Source: Flammeovirgaceae bacterium SG7u.111
Lineage (GTDB): Bacteria > Bacteroidota > Bacteroidia > Cytophagales > Flammeovirgaceae
Assembly (NCBI GenBank): GCA_034044135.1
Contig: CP139021.1
Location: 2,681,635-2,745,634 of the forward strand
Direction: 5' to 3'
Length of the DNA stretch: 64,000 bases
A program made the position numbers and the translations under genes. The notes under the pieces are model-generated. The model worked only from the letters and a program-made list of their open reading frames with translations, had not been told where the DNA came from and did not search any database. Of this stretch, positions 1-8,620 are shown in pieces (the stretch's first letter is position 1; every line of letters starts with the position of its first letter).

Positions 1-141
1 TTGCGTCCAAGGTACCACGGCCATATGTTTTTCCAAGACAATGCCGGAGAGCCTATCCGACAGCTAATGATGAAAGGGGGCGATGCAAAGGCGGTTTTGG
101 CTAAGCTTAATGATCTTTACCAGAAATCTTTGGAGAAATAA
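1..141 (+). CDS. C-terminal end of a probable extracellular solute-binding protein (partial)
   Basis: The frame is open from base 1 and stops at TAA 139-141, so only the last 46 residues are present. The pattern RPRYHGHMFFQDNAG followed by GGDAKAVLAKLNDLY resembles the C-terminus of family 1 ABC solute-binding proteins, where an arginine-proline-rich turn is followed by a Gly-Asp-x-Lys-x-Ala helix ending the protein. The next gene starts 30 bp downstream on the same strand, so it may belong to the same transcription unit as the CoA-transferases. The assignment rests on a short tail and is tentative. Confidence 0.45.
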   Translation: MRPRYHGHMFFQDNAGEPIRQLMMKGGDAKAVLAKLNDLYQKSLEK

Positions 142-171
142 TTTCCCCTTCAACCAAAATACATGTAAAAT

Positions 172-1314
172 ATGAAACCACTAGCAGGAATAACTGTCTT
201 GGAATTCGCCCAGTTTATGGCAGGTCCTTCTGCTGGCTTAAAGCTAGCAGATTTGGGAGCAAGGGTGATAAAAATAGAGCGGCCGAATTCGGGGGAAGCA
301 GGAAGACAAATTGCCATCAAAAACCTTTTTATAGGCAAGGATAGCTTGGTGTTCCACACCATCAACCGAAACAAAGAAAGCTATGCAGCCAACCTAAAAG
401 ATCCGGAAGACTTGGCAAAAGTAAAGCAGCTCATAGCCAAAGCGGATGTGATGACGCATAACTTTAGGCCCGGGGTGATGGAAAAAATTGGTTTGGATTA
501 CGATACGGTCCAAGCTCTCAACCCAAAAATAGTGTACGGCACGGTTACGGGCTACGGTACGAAAGGACCTTGGGCAAAAAAGCCTGGGCAAGACCTTTTG
601 GTGCAGTCGCTTTCGGGGCTTAATTATTTGAGTGGAAATGCTGATAATGATCCTGTTCCCGCCGGACTTGCTACTTCCGATATGTTTACGGGAGCGCATT
701 TGGTGCAGGGGATTTTGGCAGCGCTGATAGAGCGAGGCAGAACTGGAAAAGGATCGTTGGTGGAAGTAAGTTTGCTGGAGTCGACGCTCGATATCCAGTT
801 TGAGCTACTTACAAGCTTTCTAAACAATGGGAACAAGCTTCCTAAAAGGGCGAAAAAAGGCAATGCCCATGTAGAGTTAGGCGCTCCTTATGGGGTTTAC
901 AAAACCAAAAACAGTCATATTTCCATTGCGATGGTTCCTTTGGAAAAACTAGCAGGGCTTATAGGTTTGGCGTTGCCAGAGGAGTTTAAAAATGAAGTGT
1001 CTCACTTTGAGAAACGTGATGAAATCATGGAGCTTTTGTCTTCTGTGTTTGTTCAAAAAGAAACAGAGGAATGGTTGGCTATTTTAGAACCGGCCGACAT
1101 CTGGTGTGCTGCTATTTACGAGTACAAAGATATTTTGAACCACGAGGGCTTTAAGGTGCTAGAGATGGTGCAAGAAGTAGAAACGAGCGATGGCGAAGTG
1201 TTGAAAACGACTAGGTGTCCCATTAGGATTGATGGCGAGCGTTTGTATTCAAGAAAATCTGCCCCGAAAGTTGGGGAAGATACCGAAGCCATCAATAAAG
1301 AGTTTTTGTCGTAG
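172..1314 (+). CDS. CaiB/BaiF family CoA-transferase (first of a tandem pair)
   Basis: This is a 380-residue family III CoA-transferase, cytoplasmic, expected to move CoA between carboxylic acids. The N-terminal block [19 protein letters not shown] (residues 18-36) is the family nucleotide/CoA-binding signature, followed by HTINRNKES (62-70), [15 protein letters not shown] (96-110), and the TGYGTKGPW and [13 protein letters not shown] segments. Asp170 in LATSDMF aligns with the catalytic aspartate of formyl-CoA transferase (Asp169), which forms the aspartyl-CoA intermediate. Length is slightly short for the family (about 400). The ATG at 172 lies 30 bp after the preceding stop. The paralogue follows after 18 bp, so the two are almost certainly co-transcribed and may form a heteromer. 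Substrate cannot be read from the sequence. Confidence 0.9.
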   Translation: MKPLAGITVLEFAQFMAGPSAGLKLADLGARVIKIERPNSGEAGRQIAIKNLFIGKDSLVFHTINRNKESYAANLKDPEDLAKVKQLIAKADVMTHNFRPGVMEKIGLDYDTVQALNPKIVYGTVTGYGTKGPWAKKPGQDLLVQSLSGLNYLSGNADNDPVPAGLATSDMFTGAHLVQGILAALIERGRTGKGSLVEVSLLESTLDIQFELLTSFLNNGNKLPKRAKKGNAHVELGAPYGVYKTKNSHISIAMVPLEKLAGLIGLALPEEFKNEVSHFEKRDEIMELLSSVFVQKETEEWLAILEPADIWCAAIYEYKDILNHEGFKVLEMVQEVETSDGEVLKTTRCPIRIDGERLYSRKSAPKVGEDTEAINKEFLS

Positions 1315-1332
1315 AAATAAGGGGAAAAAATC

Positions 1333-2478
1333 ATGTCAAAACCATTAGATAACATACTGATAGTTGACCTTAGCCAATTTCTTTCTGGTCCATCGGCTAG
1401 CCTTAGGCTTGCGGACTTGGGCGCAAGGGTCATCAAAATTGAAAAACCTGAGGTAGGGGATATTTGCAGGAGCTTATATGTTTCCAACCTCACTATCGAT
1501 AGCGAATCGTCTATTTTCCATGCCATTAACCGGAACAAGGAAAGCTATGCCGCTGACCTCAAACAAGAGGAGGATAGGAAAAAAGTACTCAAGATCATAG
1601 AGAAAGCCGACGTGGTGATGCACAACTTTCGCCCTGGGGTTATTGAGAAGCTGGGCATGGATTACGATTCGGTGAAAGCTGTGAACCCAAGTGTGGTTTA
1701 TGCTGATATAACGGGCTATGGCAAAGAAGGGCCTTGGAAAAACAAACCGGGCCAAGATTTGCTGGTGCAGTCGCTTTCAGGCCTTACGGGGCTGAGTGGG
1801 AATGCCGATGACGGACCTGTGCCTGTTGGCTTGGCCATTGTCGATTTGTTGGCCGGCGCTCATTTGGCGCAAGGAATTTTGGCTTGCCTAGTGCGCAAAG
1901 GAATAAACGGAGAAGGCGGTAGAGTAGAAGTGAGCATGTTGGAATCTATCATGGAATTCCAGTTTGAATCTGTCACTACTTTTTATAAGGACGGTGGCGA
2001 ACCTACCCTTCGTACCAAAAGCAATAATGCACATGCCTATTTGGGTGCTCCTTATGGCGTGTACAAAACCCAAGATTCCTTCATGGCTTTGGCTATGGGG
2101 CAAATTCCGGTGTTGGGCAAGCTGCTTGGTTGCGATGCTTTGCTCCAGTACGAAGCTTTTGAAAGCTGGTTTACCCAACGAGATGAGATCAAAAATACCA
2201 TTGCCGCTCATTTGCTCACGGGAACTACAGAAAAGTGGTTGAGCATTTTGGAGCCGGCTGATATTTGGTGCGCTAAAGTACTGAACTGGAAAGAGCTGAT
2301 GGACGAAGAAGCATTTAAAGTGCTGGAAATGGTACAGGATATTAATTTAAAAAGCGGGACTACGTTCAAAACTACCCGTTGCCCTATTCGCATCAACGAT
2401 GGGCTTTTCTTCTCTTCCAAAGGGTCTCCAAAGTTAGGTGAAGACAATGATGCTTTGGCTGCTGAATTTGGCTTGTAA
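1333..2478 (+). CDS. CaiB/BaiF family CoA-transferase (second of a tandem pair)
   Basis: This 381-residue protein is a close paralogue of the gene just upstream, and alignment by eye shows well over half of positions identical along the whole length. It keeps [19 protein letters not shown] (residues 21-39), [24 protein letters not shown] and [13 protein letters not shown]. Asp171 in AIVDLL is the candidate catalytic aspartate. The pair probably arose by local duplication. Divergence is strongest in the last third (about 220-340), where substrate contacts and the dimer interface lie in the family, suggesting either different acyl specificity or an obligate heterodimer. A terminator hairpin follows within 25 bp, so this is probably the last gene of the unit. 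Confidence 0.9.
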   Translation: MSKPLDNILIVDLSQFLSGPSASLRLADLGARVIKIEKPEVGDICRSLYVSNLTIDSESSIFHAINRNKESYAADLKQEEDRKKVLKIIEKADVVMHNFRPGVIEKLGMDYDSVKAVNPSVVYADITGYGKEGPWKNKPGQDLLVQSLSGLTGLSGNADDGPVPVGLAIVDLLAGAHLAQGILACLVRKGINGEGGRVEVSMLESIMEFQFESVTTFYKDGGEPTLRTKSNNAHAYLGAPYGVYKTQDSFMALAMGQIPVLGKLLGCDALLQYEAFESWFTQRDEIKNTIAAHLLTGTTEKWLSILEPADIWCAKVLNWKELMDEEAFKVLEMVQDINLKSGTTFKTTRCPIRINDGLFFSSKGSPKLGEDNDALAAEFGL

Positions 2479-2500
2479 TCAGTAATCAATAGGCATAAAA

Positions 2501-2537
2501 AAAACGGGGTCGTTCCATCTTGGTGCGATCCCGTTTT
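2501..2537 (+). terminator. Intrinsic terminator after the CoA-transferase pair
   Basis: Arms 2501-2512 and 2526-2537 (AAAACGGGGTCG / CGATCCCGTTTT) pair over 12 bp with one G-U pair around a 13-base loop. A-rich sequence precedes and T-rich sequence follows the stem, so it may work in both directions. Confidence 0.75.
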
Positions 2538-2548
2538 ATATTTTGAGA

Positions 2549-2637
2549 GAAGTTAGAGTCTGGAGGTTAGAAGTTAGAAAAAATCACCTTTTGAAGTTTT
2601 AATTCTTTCTAACCTCTATTTTCTAGTCTCTAACCTC
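2549..2637. repeat. Intergenic long-hairpin repeat, copy 1
   Basis: Two arms of about 32 bases, 2549-2580 and 2605-2637, are imperfect inverted copies built from the words GTTAGAG, TCTGGAGG and AGTTAGAAA. Related sequences occur at 10139-10248, 26612-26640 (one arm) and 30425-30452 (one arm), always between genes. This looks like a dispersed non-coding repeat able to form a long hairpin. Confidence 0.6.
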
Positions 2638-2643
2638 AATTTA

Positions 2644-3561
2644 TTAATACCTTTTCTTTTTCTTCAATTCGTAATTTGAGCTTTTGGATGCTTTTTGTAT
2701 CTGTTTTTTCTGCTCGGCAGTATATCTCTTAATCTCATCCAGTTCGTCCAGGTATTTATTGCTCATGTTCATTTGGTCCTCCACTTCTTTATTGACCTTG
2801 ATGCCTTTGGTAGATTCTTCAAAAAACAGCTTATTGCCTTCGAGTAGTTTTTTTGCCTTCTCATAATCGTTTCTGTCCACGGCTTTTACAGCTGCTTCAA
2901 ATACATCATTAGAAAGGAAAAGAATCTTGTTGTTCGCTACTTTGGAGTTTAAAGATTCGTTATAAACCGTTGTGTTGTCAGTTGTGCCAAGTGTCAATTT
3001 TTTCTCTATCGTCTTTCGGTTATAACTGTTCAGTACATCGTCAAAAGTCAGTTTGGCTACTATTTCTAATTCATCTCCTTTCTCAATAGCCTTGTCTAAG
3101 CTCAGTTCCACTAATACCGCTTTCTTTTCCTCAGAAAACACATCGTTGAAATCTACTCTATAGGTAGCTCCGTCCTCTTTATAGTCAAAGCCCAAAAGCT
3201 TACTCATTTTTACAGGTGCACCTTCAAATGATAGCTCAAGAACTGAGTTTTGAGCTATTACCGATAACAGGCCATTTAATTCGGAATTGAATATTTCTGG
3301 GATTTTGTCCGGTTCTTCTATAAAATAGTAGTTCCCCTTGCCGTACTCTGCGAGGTTGGTCATTAAATCTTCGTTGTAGTCTAGGCCTACGCCAAAAGTA
3401 GAGAGAGCGATATGGTCGTTTTGGTATTTGTTGGCAACAATTTTTTGTAATTCTTCCATAAGGATGATACCGTGGTTGGCTAATCCATCGGAAAGTAGCA
3501 AAACTCTATTGACGCTGTGCTCGTCATAGTGTGTTTTTGCCTGTGCAAACCCTTCTAGCAT
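2644..3561 (-). CDS. VWA-domain protein, C-terminal part after a frameshift
   Basis: This 305-residue frame continues the von Willebrand factor A domain begun by the adjacent frame. RVLLLSDGLANHGI (residues 19-32) is the MIDAS-strand region with its Ser-Asp-Gly, so the domain is cut in the middle. Residues about 90-230 form the beta-rich region that follows VWA in secreted Bacteroidota/YfbK-like proteins. A charged helical tail with many Lys/Glu residues ends in KKKKRY. The ATG at 3559-3561 overlaps the stop of the upstream frame by 7 bases (ATGCTAG). It is unlikely to be an independent protein because it has no signal peptide and half a domain. The pair is either a pseudogene or a sequence error. 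Confidence 0.7.
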   Translation of the reverse strand: MLEGFAQAKTHYDEHSVNRVLLLSDGLANHGIILMEELQKIVANKYQNDHIALSTFGVGLDYNEDLMTNLAEYGKGNYYFIEEPDKIPEIFNSELNGLLSVIAQNSVLELSFEGAPVKMSKLLGFDYKEDGATYRVDFNDVFSEEKKAVLVELSLDKAIEKGDELEIVAKLTFDDVLNSYNRKTIEKKLTLGTTDNTTVYNESLNSKVANNKILFLSNDVFEAAVKAVDRNDYEKAKKLLEGNKLFFEESTKGIKVNKEVEDQMNMSNKYLDELDEIKRYTAEQKKQIQKASKSSNYELKKKKRY

Positions 3562-3986
3562 TCGCTGAGGTTGGTAGAAGAGCCTGGCGTTAGCTTTTTC
3601 ACTTTAGATTTCAGGATTTCCTTGTTCTCAATTTTGCCAGCTTTTTTGAGCACATCTACATCGGTGTCGTAGGTGACTATCGATAGGATATCATTTTCCT
3701 CCAAGTTGTCAATGATGATCTGACACGCTTGCTTTACATATTCCAACTTGTTTTCTGAACCCATAGAGCCACTTTTGTCTATTACGACGGCGAGGTTTAG
3801 CGGAGGTCTTTCTTTTTGGAGGTTGTCTTTAGCTCCTTCTAGCTCAATGTAGGCATACACTTTTTGGTTAGGAATTCCTTCAAGTAGGTGAGCGTATTCG
3901 GTATTGGCGGTTAATTTAACAGACTCTTGTGCCGAAGTGGTAATTGCGGCAAGGAACAAAAATAGAAGTGACAACAGATTTTTCAT
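3555..3986 (-). CDS. VWA-domain protein, N-terminal part, ended by a frameshift
   Basis: The 143-residue frame starts with a Sec signal peptide (residues 1-19, ending TSAQ) and enters a VWA domain with the metal-ion motif DKSGSM at residues 70-75. It then stops abruptly after PGSSTNLSEC. In intact homologues a Thr-Asn-Leu-Ser segment is followed directly by the helix that here appears in the other frame as MLEGFAQAKTHYDEH, so a frameshift separates the two at about 3560. Together the frames would encode a secreted protein of about 450 residues that binds a divalent cation, probably for protein-protein contact in the periplasm or at the cell surface. Confidence 0.75.
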   Translation of the reverse strand: MKNLLSLLFLFLAAITTSAQESVKLTANTEYAHLLEGIPNQKVYAYIELEGAKDNLQKERPPLNLAVVIDKSGSMGSENKLEYVKQACQIIIDNLEENDILSIVTYDTDVDVLKKAGKIENKEILKSKVKKLTPGSSTNLSEC

Positions 3987-4205
3987 GGTCAGATAGGGTT
4001 TGTTGGAAATAGAATGAGTGGTCGGGTAGATGCAGGCGTGGAATTATTTTAAACGCAAACACCGTTCTTTTGTCGCTTTTTCAACAAAAAATAAGACTTT
4101 GGTTAGGTGCTGCTAATTCTCAAGCGTTCGGTTGTTAGTACCTAAGTTGTGGTTTAGGTAAACAAACTCTTTTAGTTACCTGTTCCGGTCCGGATAACTA
4201 TCCTC

Positions 4206-4988
4206 TTACAAGCTGTCCTTAATAGTAGGCTTCATCACCCCAATAGCTTCGTTGATTTTATGAGCTGCATTTTTTACTTCTTTTACCAAAAAGTCGAGGG
4301 ATTTTTCCTTGTCGGTGATATTTGAAAGTGAAGAAATAGCCAAAGCGGCATAAATCCCATGGTTGGCAGATCCGACCGGAGTGGCTATGTCGATCACTCC
4401 ATGCGTTATTTCACTGTCCCTCATGTCGTAGCCTTTGGCTTTTACCTCCTCTAGTTGGTTCAAAAATGCTTTGCGCTGTTTTTGCGAAAGCGATACGAAG
4501 TCTTTAGTTCCTTCTAGCAGGTTTCCCCGTTGGGGGTCGGGCATAAATGCCAAAAGCACCCTGCCCGAAGTTGTTTTGTGCAAGGGGAATAAACTTCCTT
4601 CTTCTATGGAAAGCGAAACAGGTCCTGGGCTACGCGTCTGGGAAATGACCATCAATTTTTTATCGTACAAAATACCAATATGGCAAGACTGCTTGGTGGT
4701 GTTGGACAGCAATTCCATGATAGGTTTAGAGGCTTTTAAAAATTCATCTACTGGTGAATGTCTGTGGGAAAGTTGGTAGAGTTTTAAGGATAAAGAGAAT
4801 TTCCCCGTAGCAGAATCCTTGTTCAAATACCCGCGCTCTTCTAGGCAAACTAGCATGCGGTAAATCTCATTGGGAGTTTTGTTGATCCCCTGCGATATTT
4901 CTATTTGAGACTGGGGCACAGCTATTTCCGATAAATATTCGAGAATATCTAGTCCTTTATCGAGTGCTGGGGTCATGTATTTTGCCAT
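4206..4988 (-). CDS. IclR family transcriptional regulator
   Basis: This 260-residue regulator has an N-terminal winged helix-turn-helix (about residues 10-68: LDKGLDILEYL, then NKTPNEIYRMLVCLEERGYL) and a C-terminal IclR effector domain (about 80-250) with the typical ending IATPVGSANHGIYAALAIS. IclR proteins bind DNA as dimers or tetramers and respond to small organic acids or sugars. It is divergent from the secreted GH2 enzyme starting at 5238, with a 249-bp AT-rich spacer carrying a promoter-like box and a short palindrome. Regulation of the GH2 enzyme or the downstream acyl-CoA and aldehyde genes is the natural guess from position only. Confidence 0.9.
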   Translation of the reverse strand: MAKYMTPALDKGLDILEYLSEIAVPQSQIEISQGINKTPNEIYRMLVCLEERGYLNKDSATGKFSLSLKLYQLSHRHSPVDEFLKASKPIMELLSNTTKQSCHIGILYDKKLMVISQTRSPGPVSLSIEEGSLFPLHKTTSGRVLLAFMPDPQRGNLLEGTKDFVSLSQKQRKAFLNQLEEVKAKGYDMRDSEITHGVIDIATPVGSANHGIYAALAISSLSNITDKEKSLDFLVKEVKNAAHKINEAIGVMKPTIKDSL

Positions 4989-5089
4989 GTTCTTTCTTAT
5001 TGGTTGTTATAAGTTATTTATCCTAAGGTTACCTCTTATGTGGGATTAAAATTGCTATGAGCGAATAAAAGTAAGGATTTATACGCAAA

Positions 5090-5097
5090 CAAAAGTA
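5090..5097 (-). promoter_or_regulatory. Candidate Bacteroidota -7 box for the IclR gene
   Basis: Read on the minus strand, TACTTTTG fits the TAnnTTTG element of Bacteroidota primary-sigma promoters, about 100 bases ahead of the IclR start. A convincing -33 TTTG is not seen at the usual distance, so support is moderate. Confidence 0.35.
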
Positions 5098-5139
5098 TTC
5101 AAAATTAAAAGAGCGTTGCATAGATGCTTTGCAGATAAA

Positions 5140-5154
5140 ATTTGATATTCAAAT
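5140..5154. promoter_or_regulatory. Short palindrome in the IclR/GH2 divergent spacer
   Basis: ATTTG-ATATT-CAAAT is a 5-bp inverted repeat around a 5-base centre, located between IclR and the GH2 gene it faces. A related palindrome (ATATTTG-CATT-CAAATAT) lies ahead of the GH16 gene at 23508-23525. It could be an operator, but AT-rich palindromes are common by chance. Confidence 0.25.
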
Positions 5155-5237
5155 ATAAAAAATCAATTTATGGCTTTATATTTTAAATATGAAATAATAT
5201 ATTTACATATGAATAATAAAAAACGAAAATTGTAAAT

Positions 5238-7754
5238 ATGAAACATCATAGAATCTTTATTTTTTGTGGGCGATTTTGCCTGCTATTTTTATTGCTAAGC
5301 TCGGCAGTTTTGCCAACCCATGGGCAGGGCAAAGTTGTATTTGACCTTGGTGGAAACAACTGGCAAATGGAGGGTATCCGCCCTGGGGAAGGAGTGAAGC
5401 TCGGCTTCCACGATTTGCCTTACGATATTACAGGCGATGCGTTTAACTGGATTTATGCCAAAGTTCCGGGTGATGTATATACGGACCTTTGGAGGTCGGG
5501 CAGGATAGATGATCCGCATTTTGGGCGCAATAGCCTAAAAGCCAAATGGGTAACGGAGTTGGAGTGGTGGTATAAGCGCCAGTTCGATGTGCCCAAAGAA
5601 ATGGAGGGCAAGAAAATTCAGTTGGTGCTGGAAGGTGTCGATTATGCTTGCGACGTGTTTTTTAATGGAGAGTTGCTTGGAACGCAAGAGGGAATGTTTT
5701 CTGTCAATAAGTACGACATTACCGACTTGGTGAGGTTTACCAGCCTGCGTTTTGGAACGAATGTATTGATGATCCGCCTGCACCCTGCGCCTCGTCGTTA
5801 TAGCCAAGTTGCGGGAAGGAAGCCGGCATGGCACGGTGACTACTGGGTAAGTTTGCCGCCTACCGGAATCTGGAAGCCAGTGTACATTGAAGCAATGGGC
5901 GAAGTGACCATAGAAGATACCTATGTAAAGTCGGATATTAAGAAAGGTTCGGCAACGCTCGATGTTCAGGTAGAATTGAAAAATAGCGAAGCTAAAGCGC
6001 GCAATGTAGAGGTGAAGTTGGCGGTGAAGGGCAAAAACTTTGCATCGAAAACTTATACAGCTTCTGTGAAAAAAGAAATTGGAGGAGGAGAAACTACGGT
6101 CAATATTCCTGTTGAAATAAAGGATGCAAAGCTCTGGTGGCCTTGGGATTTGGGAGAGCAAAACCTTTACACCGTTACGGCTGAGGTTGTGGATACAAAA
6201 GATGGTTTCCAAGACAGCACCCAAACTACTTTTGGCATTAGAGAAGTAAAAATGGCGATGAACCCGGGCTTTACCAAAGACCAAGTTGAAAATCCTTGGA
6301 CGGTGATGATCAACGGAAAAAGGCACTTTATGCGCTCGGCAACTTGGGGTGGCCCTCCAGATATTTTTATGGGCAGGGCACACAAATCGAAATACAAAGA
6401 ATTGATCCGTTTGGCAAAAGAAGCTAATATAAACAACCTTCGTATTTTTGGATGGCACCCAGAAGAAATTCCTTATTTCTATGAGCTGTGCAACGAAGCG
6501 GGGATCACCGTGTGGCAAGATGTGTTGCCGTTGGCTAGTTTGTCATTGCCTGAGGATGAAGCCTTCAAAAAAGCAGTTTTCAAAGAAGCGATTAGCTCGG
6601 TAAAACAGCAGCGTAACAACCCTTCTATTGTTTTGTTGGAAGGTTCGGAAGAGTTGTTTATGACCGCGGCGAACCGCCCTTATAACCTGAAATTCGTACA
6701 GGAACTTGGCGAGGCTATTCGTCCTTATCACGAACTTCATTATTTGCCATCTTCTCCGCTTAGCGATGAAGTAGGGCAGAGCTTGGGCTTCAAACCAAAT
6801 GAAAGTTACCACGCCAACGATTTGTTTTACGGCGAGGGCCAGATGGTGATGGAAGATTATTTCCCAAGCCTCGACTATGCCGTTATTCCCGAACTAGCTA
6901 TTTCTTCTTGCCCTAATATAGAAAGCATCAAAAAGTTCATTCCCGAAGATGAGCTATGGCCTCCTGGTCCAAGTTGGGGACATCACTGGACAGATTTTGA
7001 TGTGTTCCGCACGCTGAACTACGAAGTGCTTGGCACGCAGGCAACGGGATCGATAGAAGAATTTGTAGATGCTACCCAAGTGGCGCAAGGTACTATTTTC
7101 CAATATGCCCTTGAGCATTTCAGGCAGCGCAAACCCAAAACCAGTGCGATCACTATTTGCCATTACATGACCTTCGCACCTGATATGAAATGGGGAATAG
7201 TTGATTATTATCAGGAAACTAAAAAGTCTTTCTACTACGTGCAGCGTGCTTTCCAGCCATTGTTGGTGAGCTTGGCGTACAACAAACGTCGCTGGATGCC
7301 AGGTGAAGAATTTGAGGCAAAACTATGGGTGGTCAACGATTATTTTGAAGACTACAAAAACTGCAAAGTAGAGATCAAATTCTTCGATAAAGACAAGAAA
7401 GAGATCAAAACAGAAACGGTTGATATCAAGCAGATAAAAGGCGATAGCTCAGAAGAGTTCGGTACGGTTTCTTGCAAAACTCCCGGTGCTCTTGGCGATA
7501 AGTTCTATGTGGAATTGGCTTTGGTAGATGGAAGCGGAAAAGAACTTTCGGCAAACGAATATATGCTGATGGTGGCTGATCAGGAAAAAGAACTGGCTGA
7601 AATAAAGGCGATAGGAGAAGAAGCGATGAAAGCGAAGCAAAAGTATGGTTGGGCAAATTATTATCGCTATTTTAAAGGATTGGGCGGTGAAGACGGTGTA
7701 GAAGAAGCGGATGAGAAAATGCCAATAGCCAACGGTTTTGAAGAAAAAGAATAA
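5238..7754 (+). CDS. Secreted GH2 beta-mannosidase-like glycoside hydrolase
   Basis: This 838-residue protein starts with a Sec signal peptide (about 1-29, ending PTHGQ). Its order is sugar-binding jelly roll (about 35-215, including VDYACDVFFNGELLG), immunoglobulin-like domain (220-340, ending FGIREVKM) and TIM barrel (345-700) with NINNLRIFGWHPEEIPYFY, typical of the mannosidase/exo-glucosaminidase branch of GH2. The acid/base Glu is probably E472 in LLEGSEELF, replacing the GNNE of classical mannosidases. The nucleophile is probably E552 in VIPELAISS. A final beta domain and a Lys/Glu-rich tail follow. It should act in the periplasm or outside the cell on beta-linked mannosides or related residues, but exact specificity is uncertain. 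It is divergent from IclR and followed by a strong hairpin. Confidence 0.85.
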   Translation: MKHHRIFIFCGRFCLLFLLLSSAVLPTHGQGKVVFDLGGNNWQMEGIRPGEGVKLGFHDLPYDITGDAFNWIYAKVPGDVYTDLWRSGRIDDPHFGRNSLKAKWVTELEWWYKRQFDVPKEMEGKKIQLVLEGVDYACDVFFNGELLGTQEGMFSVNKYDITDLVRFTSLRFGTNVLMIRLHPAPRRYSQVAGRKPAWHGDYWVSLPPTGIWKPVYIEAMGEVTIEDTYVKSDIKKGSATLDVQVELKNSEAKARNVEVKLAVKGKNFASKTYTASVKKEIGGGETTVNIPVEIKDAKLWWPWDLGEQNLYTVTAEVVDTKDGFQDSTQTTFGIREVKMAMNPGFTKDQVENPWTVMINGKRHFMRSATWGGPPDIFMGRAHKSKYKELIRLAKEANINNLRIFGWHPEEIPYFYELCNEAGITVWQDVLPLASLSLPEDEAFKKAVFKEAISSVKQQRNNPSIVLLEGSEELFMTAANRPYNLKFVQELGEAIRPYHELHYLPSSPLSDEVGQSLGFKPNESYHANDLFYGEGQMVMEDYFPSLDYAVIPELAISSCPNIESIKKFIPEDELWPPGPSWGHHWTDFDVFRTLNYEVLGTQATGSIEEFVDATQVAQGTIFQYALEHFRQRKPKTSAITICHYMTFAPDMKWGIVDYYQETKKSFYYVQRAFQPLLVSLAYNKRRWMPGEEFEAKLWVVNDYFEDYKNCKVEIKFFDKDKKEIKTETVDIKQIKGDSSEEFGTVSCKTPGALGDKFYVELALVDGSGKELSANEYMLMVADQEKELAEIKAIGEEAMKAKQKYGWANYYRYFKGLGGEDGVEEADEKMPIANGFEEKE

Positions 7755-7760
7755 ACATCT

Positions 7761-7794
7761 TTCCCAAGCTCGGGCAAAAACCCGAGCTTGGGAA
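7761..7794 (+). terminator. Perfect 14-bp hairpin after the GH2 gene
   Basis: Arms 7761-7774 and 7781-7794 (TTCCCAAGCTCGGG / CCCGAGCTTGGGAA) pair perfectly around CAAAAA. No long T run follows, so termination may be partial. Because the stem contains the in-frame TTG at 7788, that codon is unlikely to start the next gene. Confidence 0.7.
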
Positions 7795-7811
7795 ACTCAA
7801 TAAATAAACCA

Positions 7812-8591
7812 ATGAACAACGAACAAGTAATAACGCTTTCTAAGGAGAATAGGGTAGGTTATGTAACCATCAACCGACCCAAAGCCAATTGCTACGAAAT
7901 CAACTTCATGAAGCAGCTTATCGACTGCGTGGCTCAGGCAAATGCCGATGCCGAAGTGAAGGTGATTGTGGTGGACAGTGCCCTTGACCGATTCTTTTCA
8001 GCAGGTGCAGACATCAAGGTGTTCGAAGCAAATACTGAAGAGGAGAACAAGGAAATGGTAGAGCATGCCCGCCTAGCGGCAAACAGCTTGGCGGAAAGTA
8101 AAAAGCTAACTATTGCAGCTATAAATGGTCATGCGCTGGGCGGAGGCTTAGAGCTGGCTATGGCTTGCGACATTCGCCTAGCGGCGGAAGGAAGCTATTT
8201 CTTAGGCTTACCAGAGATTAAGCTTGGACTTATTCCGGGCAATGGCGGCACGCAGCGATTGATTCGCCTTATTGATAAGAGCAAGGCTTTGGAGTTGCTG
8301 GTAACAGGCGATAATATCTCTCCAGGCCAGGCTTACGACTACGGCTTGATCAACCATCTTTACGGAAAAGAAGAGTTTAAGGAAAAGGTAAAAGCCTATG
8401 CCGAAAAACTTGCAGAAGGACCTGTGGAAGCTATGGCTGCCATAAAAGTGTGTGTGAACAGAGGGTTGGAAAAAAACTTGGAAGATGGGCTAAAACTGGA
8501 AGAGGAAATGGTTGCTCCGCTATACAGTACCGACGACGCTTTGGAAGGGAACAAGGCTTTTGTGGAAAAAAGGAAGCCAGTTTTTAAATAA
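7812..8591 (+). CDS. Enoyl-CoA hydratase/isomerase family protein
   Basis: This 259-residue crotonase-fold enzyme would hydrate trans-2-enoyl-CoA, or perform a related CoA-thioester reaction, in the cytoplasm. It shows the oxyanion-hole segments [10 protein letters not shown] and [21 protein letters not shown], followed by [19 protein letters not shown] carrying the glutamate expected for hydratases. Length is normal. I chose ATG 7812 rather than the upstream TTG at 7788, because the latter lies inside a perfect hairpin and adds eight unconserved residues. The aldehyde dehydrogenase follows 29 bp downstream, so the two probably share a transcript. Together with the CoA-transferases this suggests acyl-CoA chemistry linked to the locus, but the substrate is unknown. 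Confidence 0.88.
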   Translation: MNNEQVITLSKENRVGYVTINRPKANCYEINFMKQLIDCVAQANADAEVKVIVVDSALDRFFSAGADIKVFEANTEEENKEMVEHARLAANSLAESKKLTIAAINGHALGGGLELAMACDIRLAAEGSYFLGLPEIKLGLIPGNGGTQRLIRLIDKSKALELLVTGDNISPGQAYDYGLINHLYGKEEFKEKVKAYAEKLAEGPVEAMAAIKVCVNRGLEKNLEDGLKLEEEMVAPLYSTDDALEGNKAFVEKRKPVFK

Positions 8592-8620
8592 GAAAACATC
8601 ACAAAAAAACATCCTTATCT

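Noticed and set aside
4139-4194. Small palindromes ACCTAA...TTAGGT and TCCGGTCCGGA after the IclR gene
   Set aside because: Stems are short (5-6 bp) and no T run follows, so they are not listed as terminators.
5535-6518. 327-codon minus-strand frame opposite the GH2 gene
   Set aside because: Shadow of a long coding region; no start context, signal or family motifs.
7788-7811. Upstream TTG start for the enoyl-CoA hydratase
   Set aside because: It lies inside the 14-bp perfect hairpin following the GH2 gene and adds no conserved residues.
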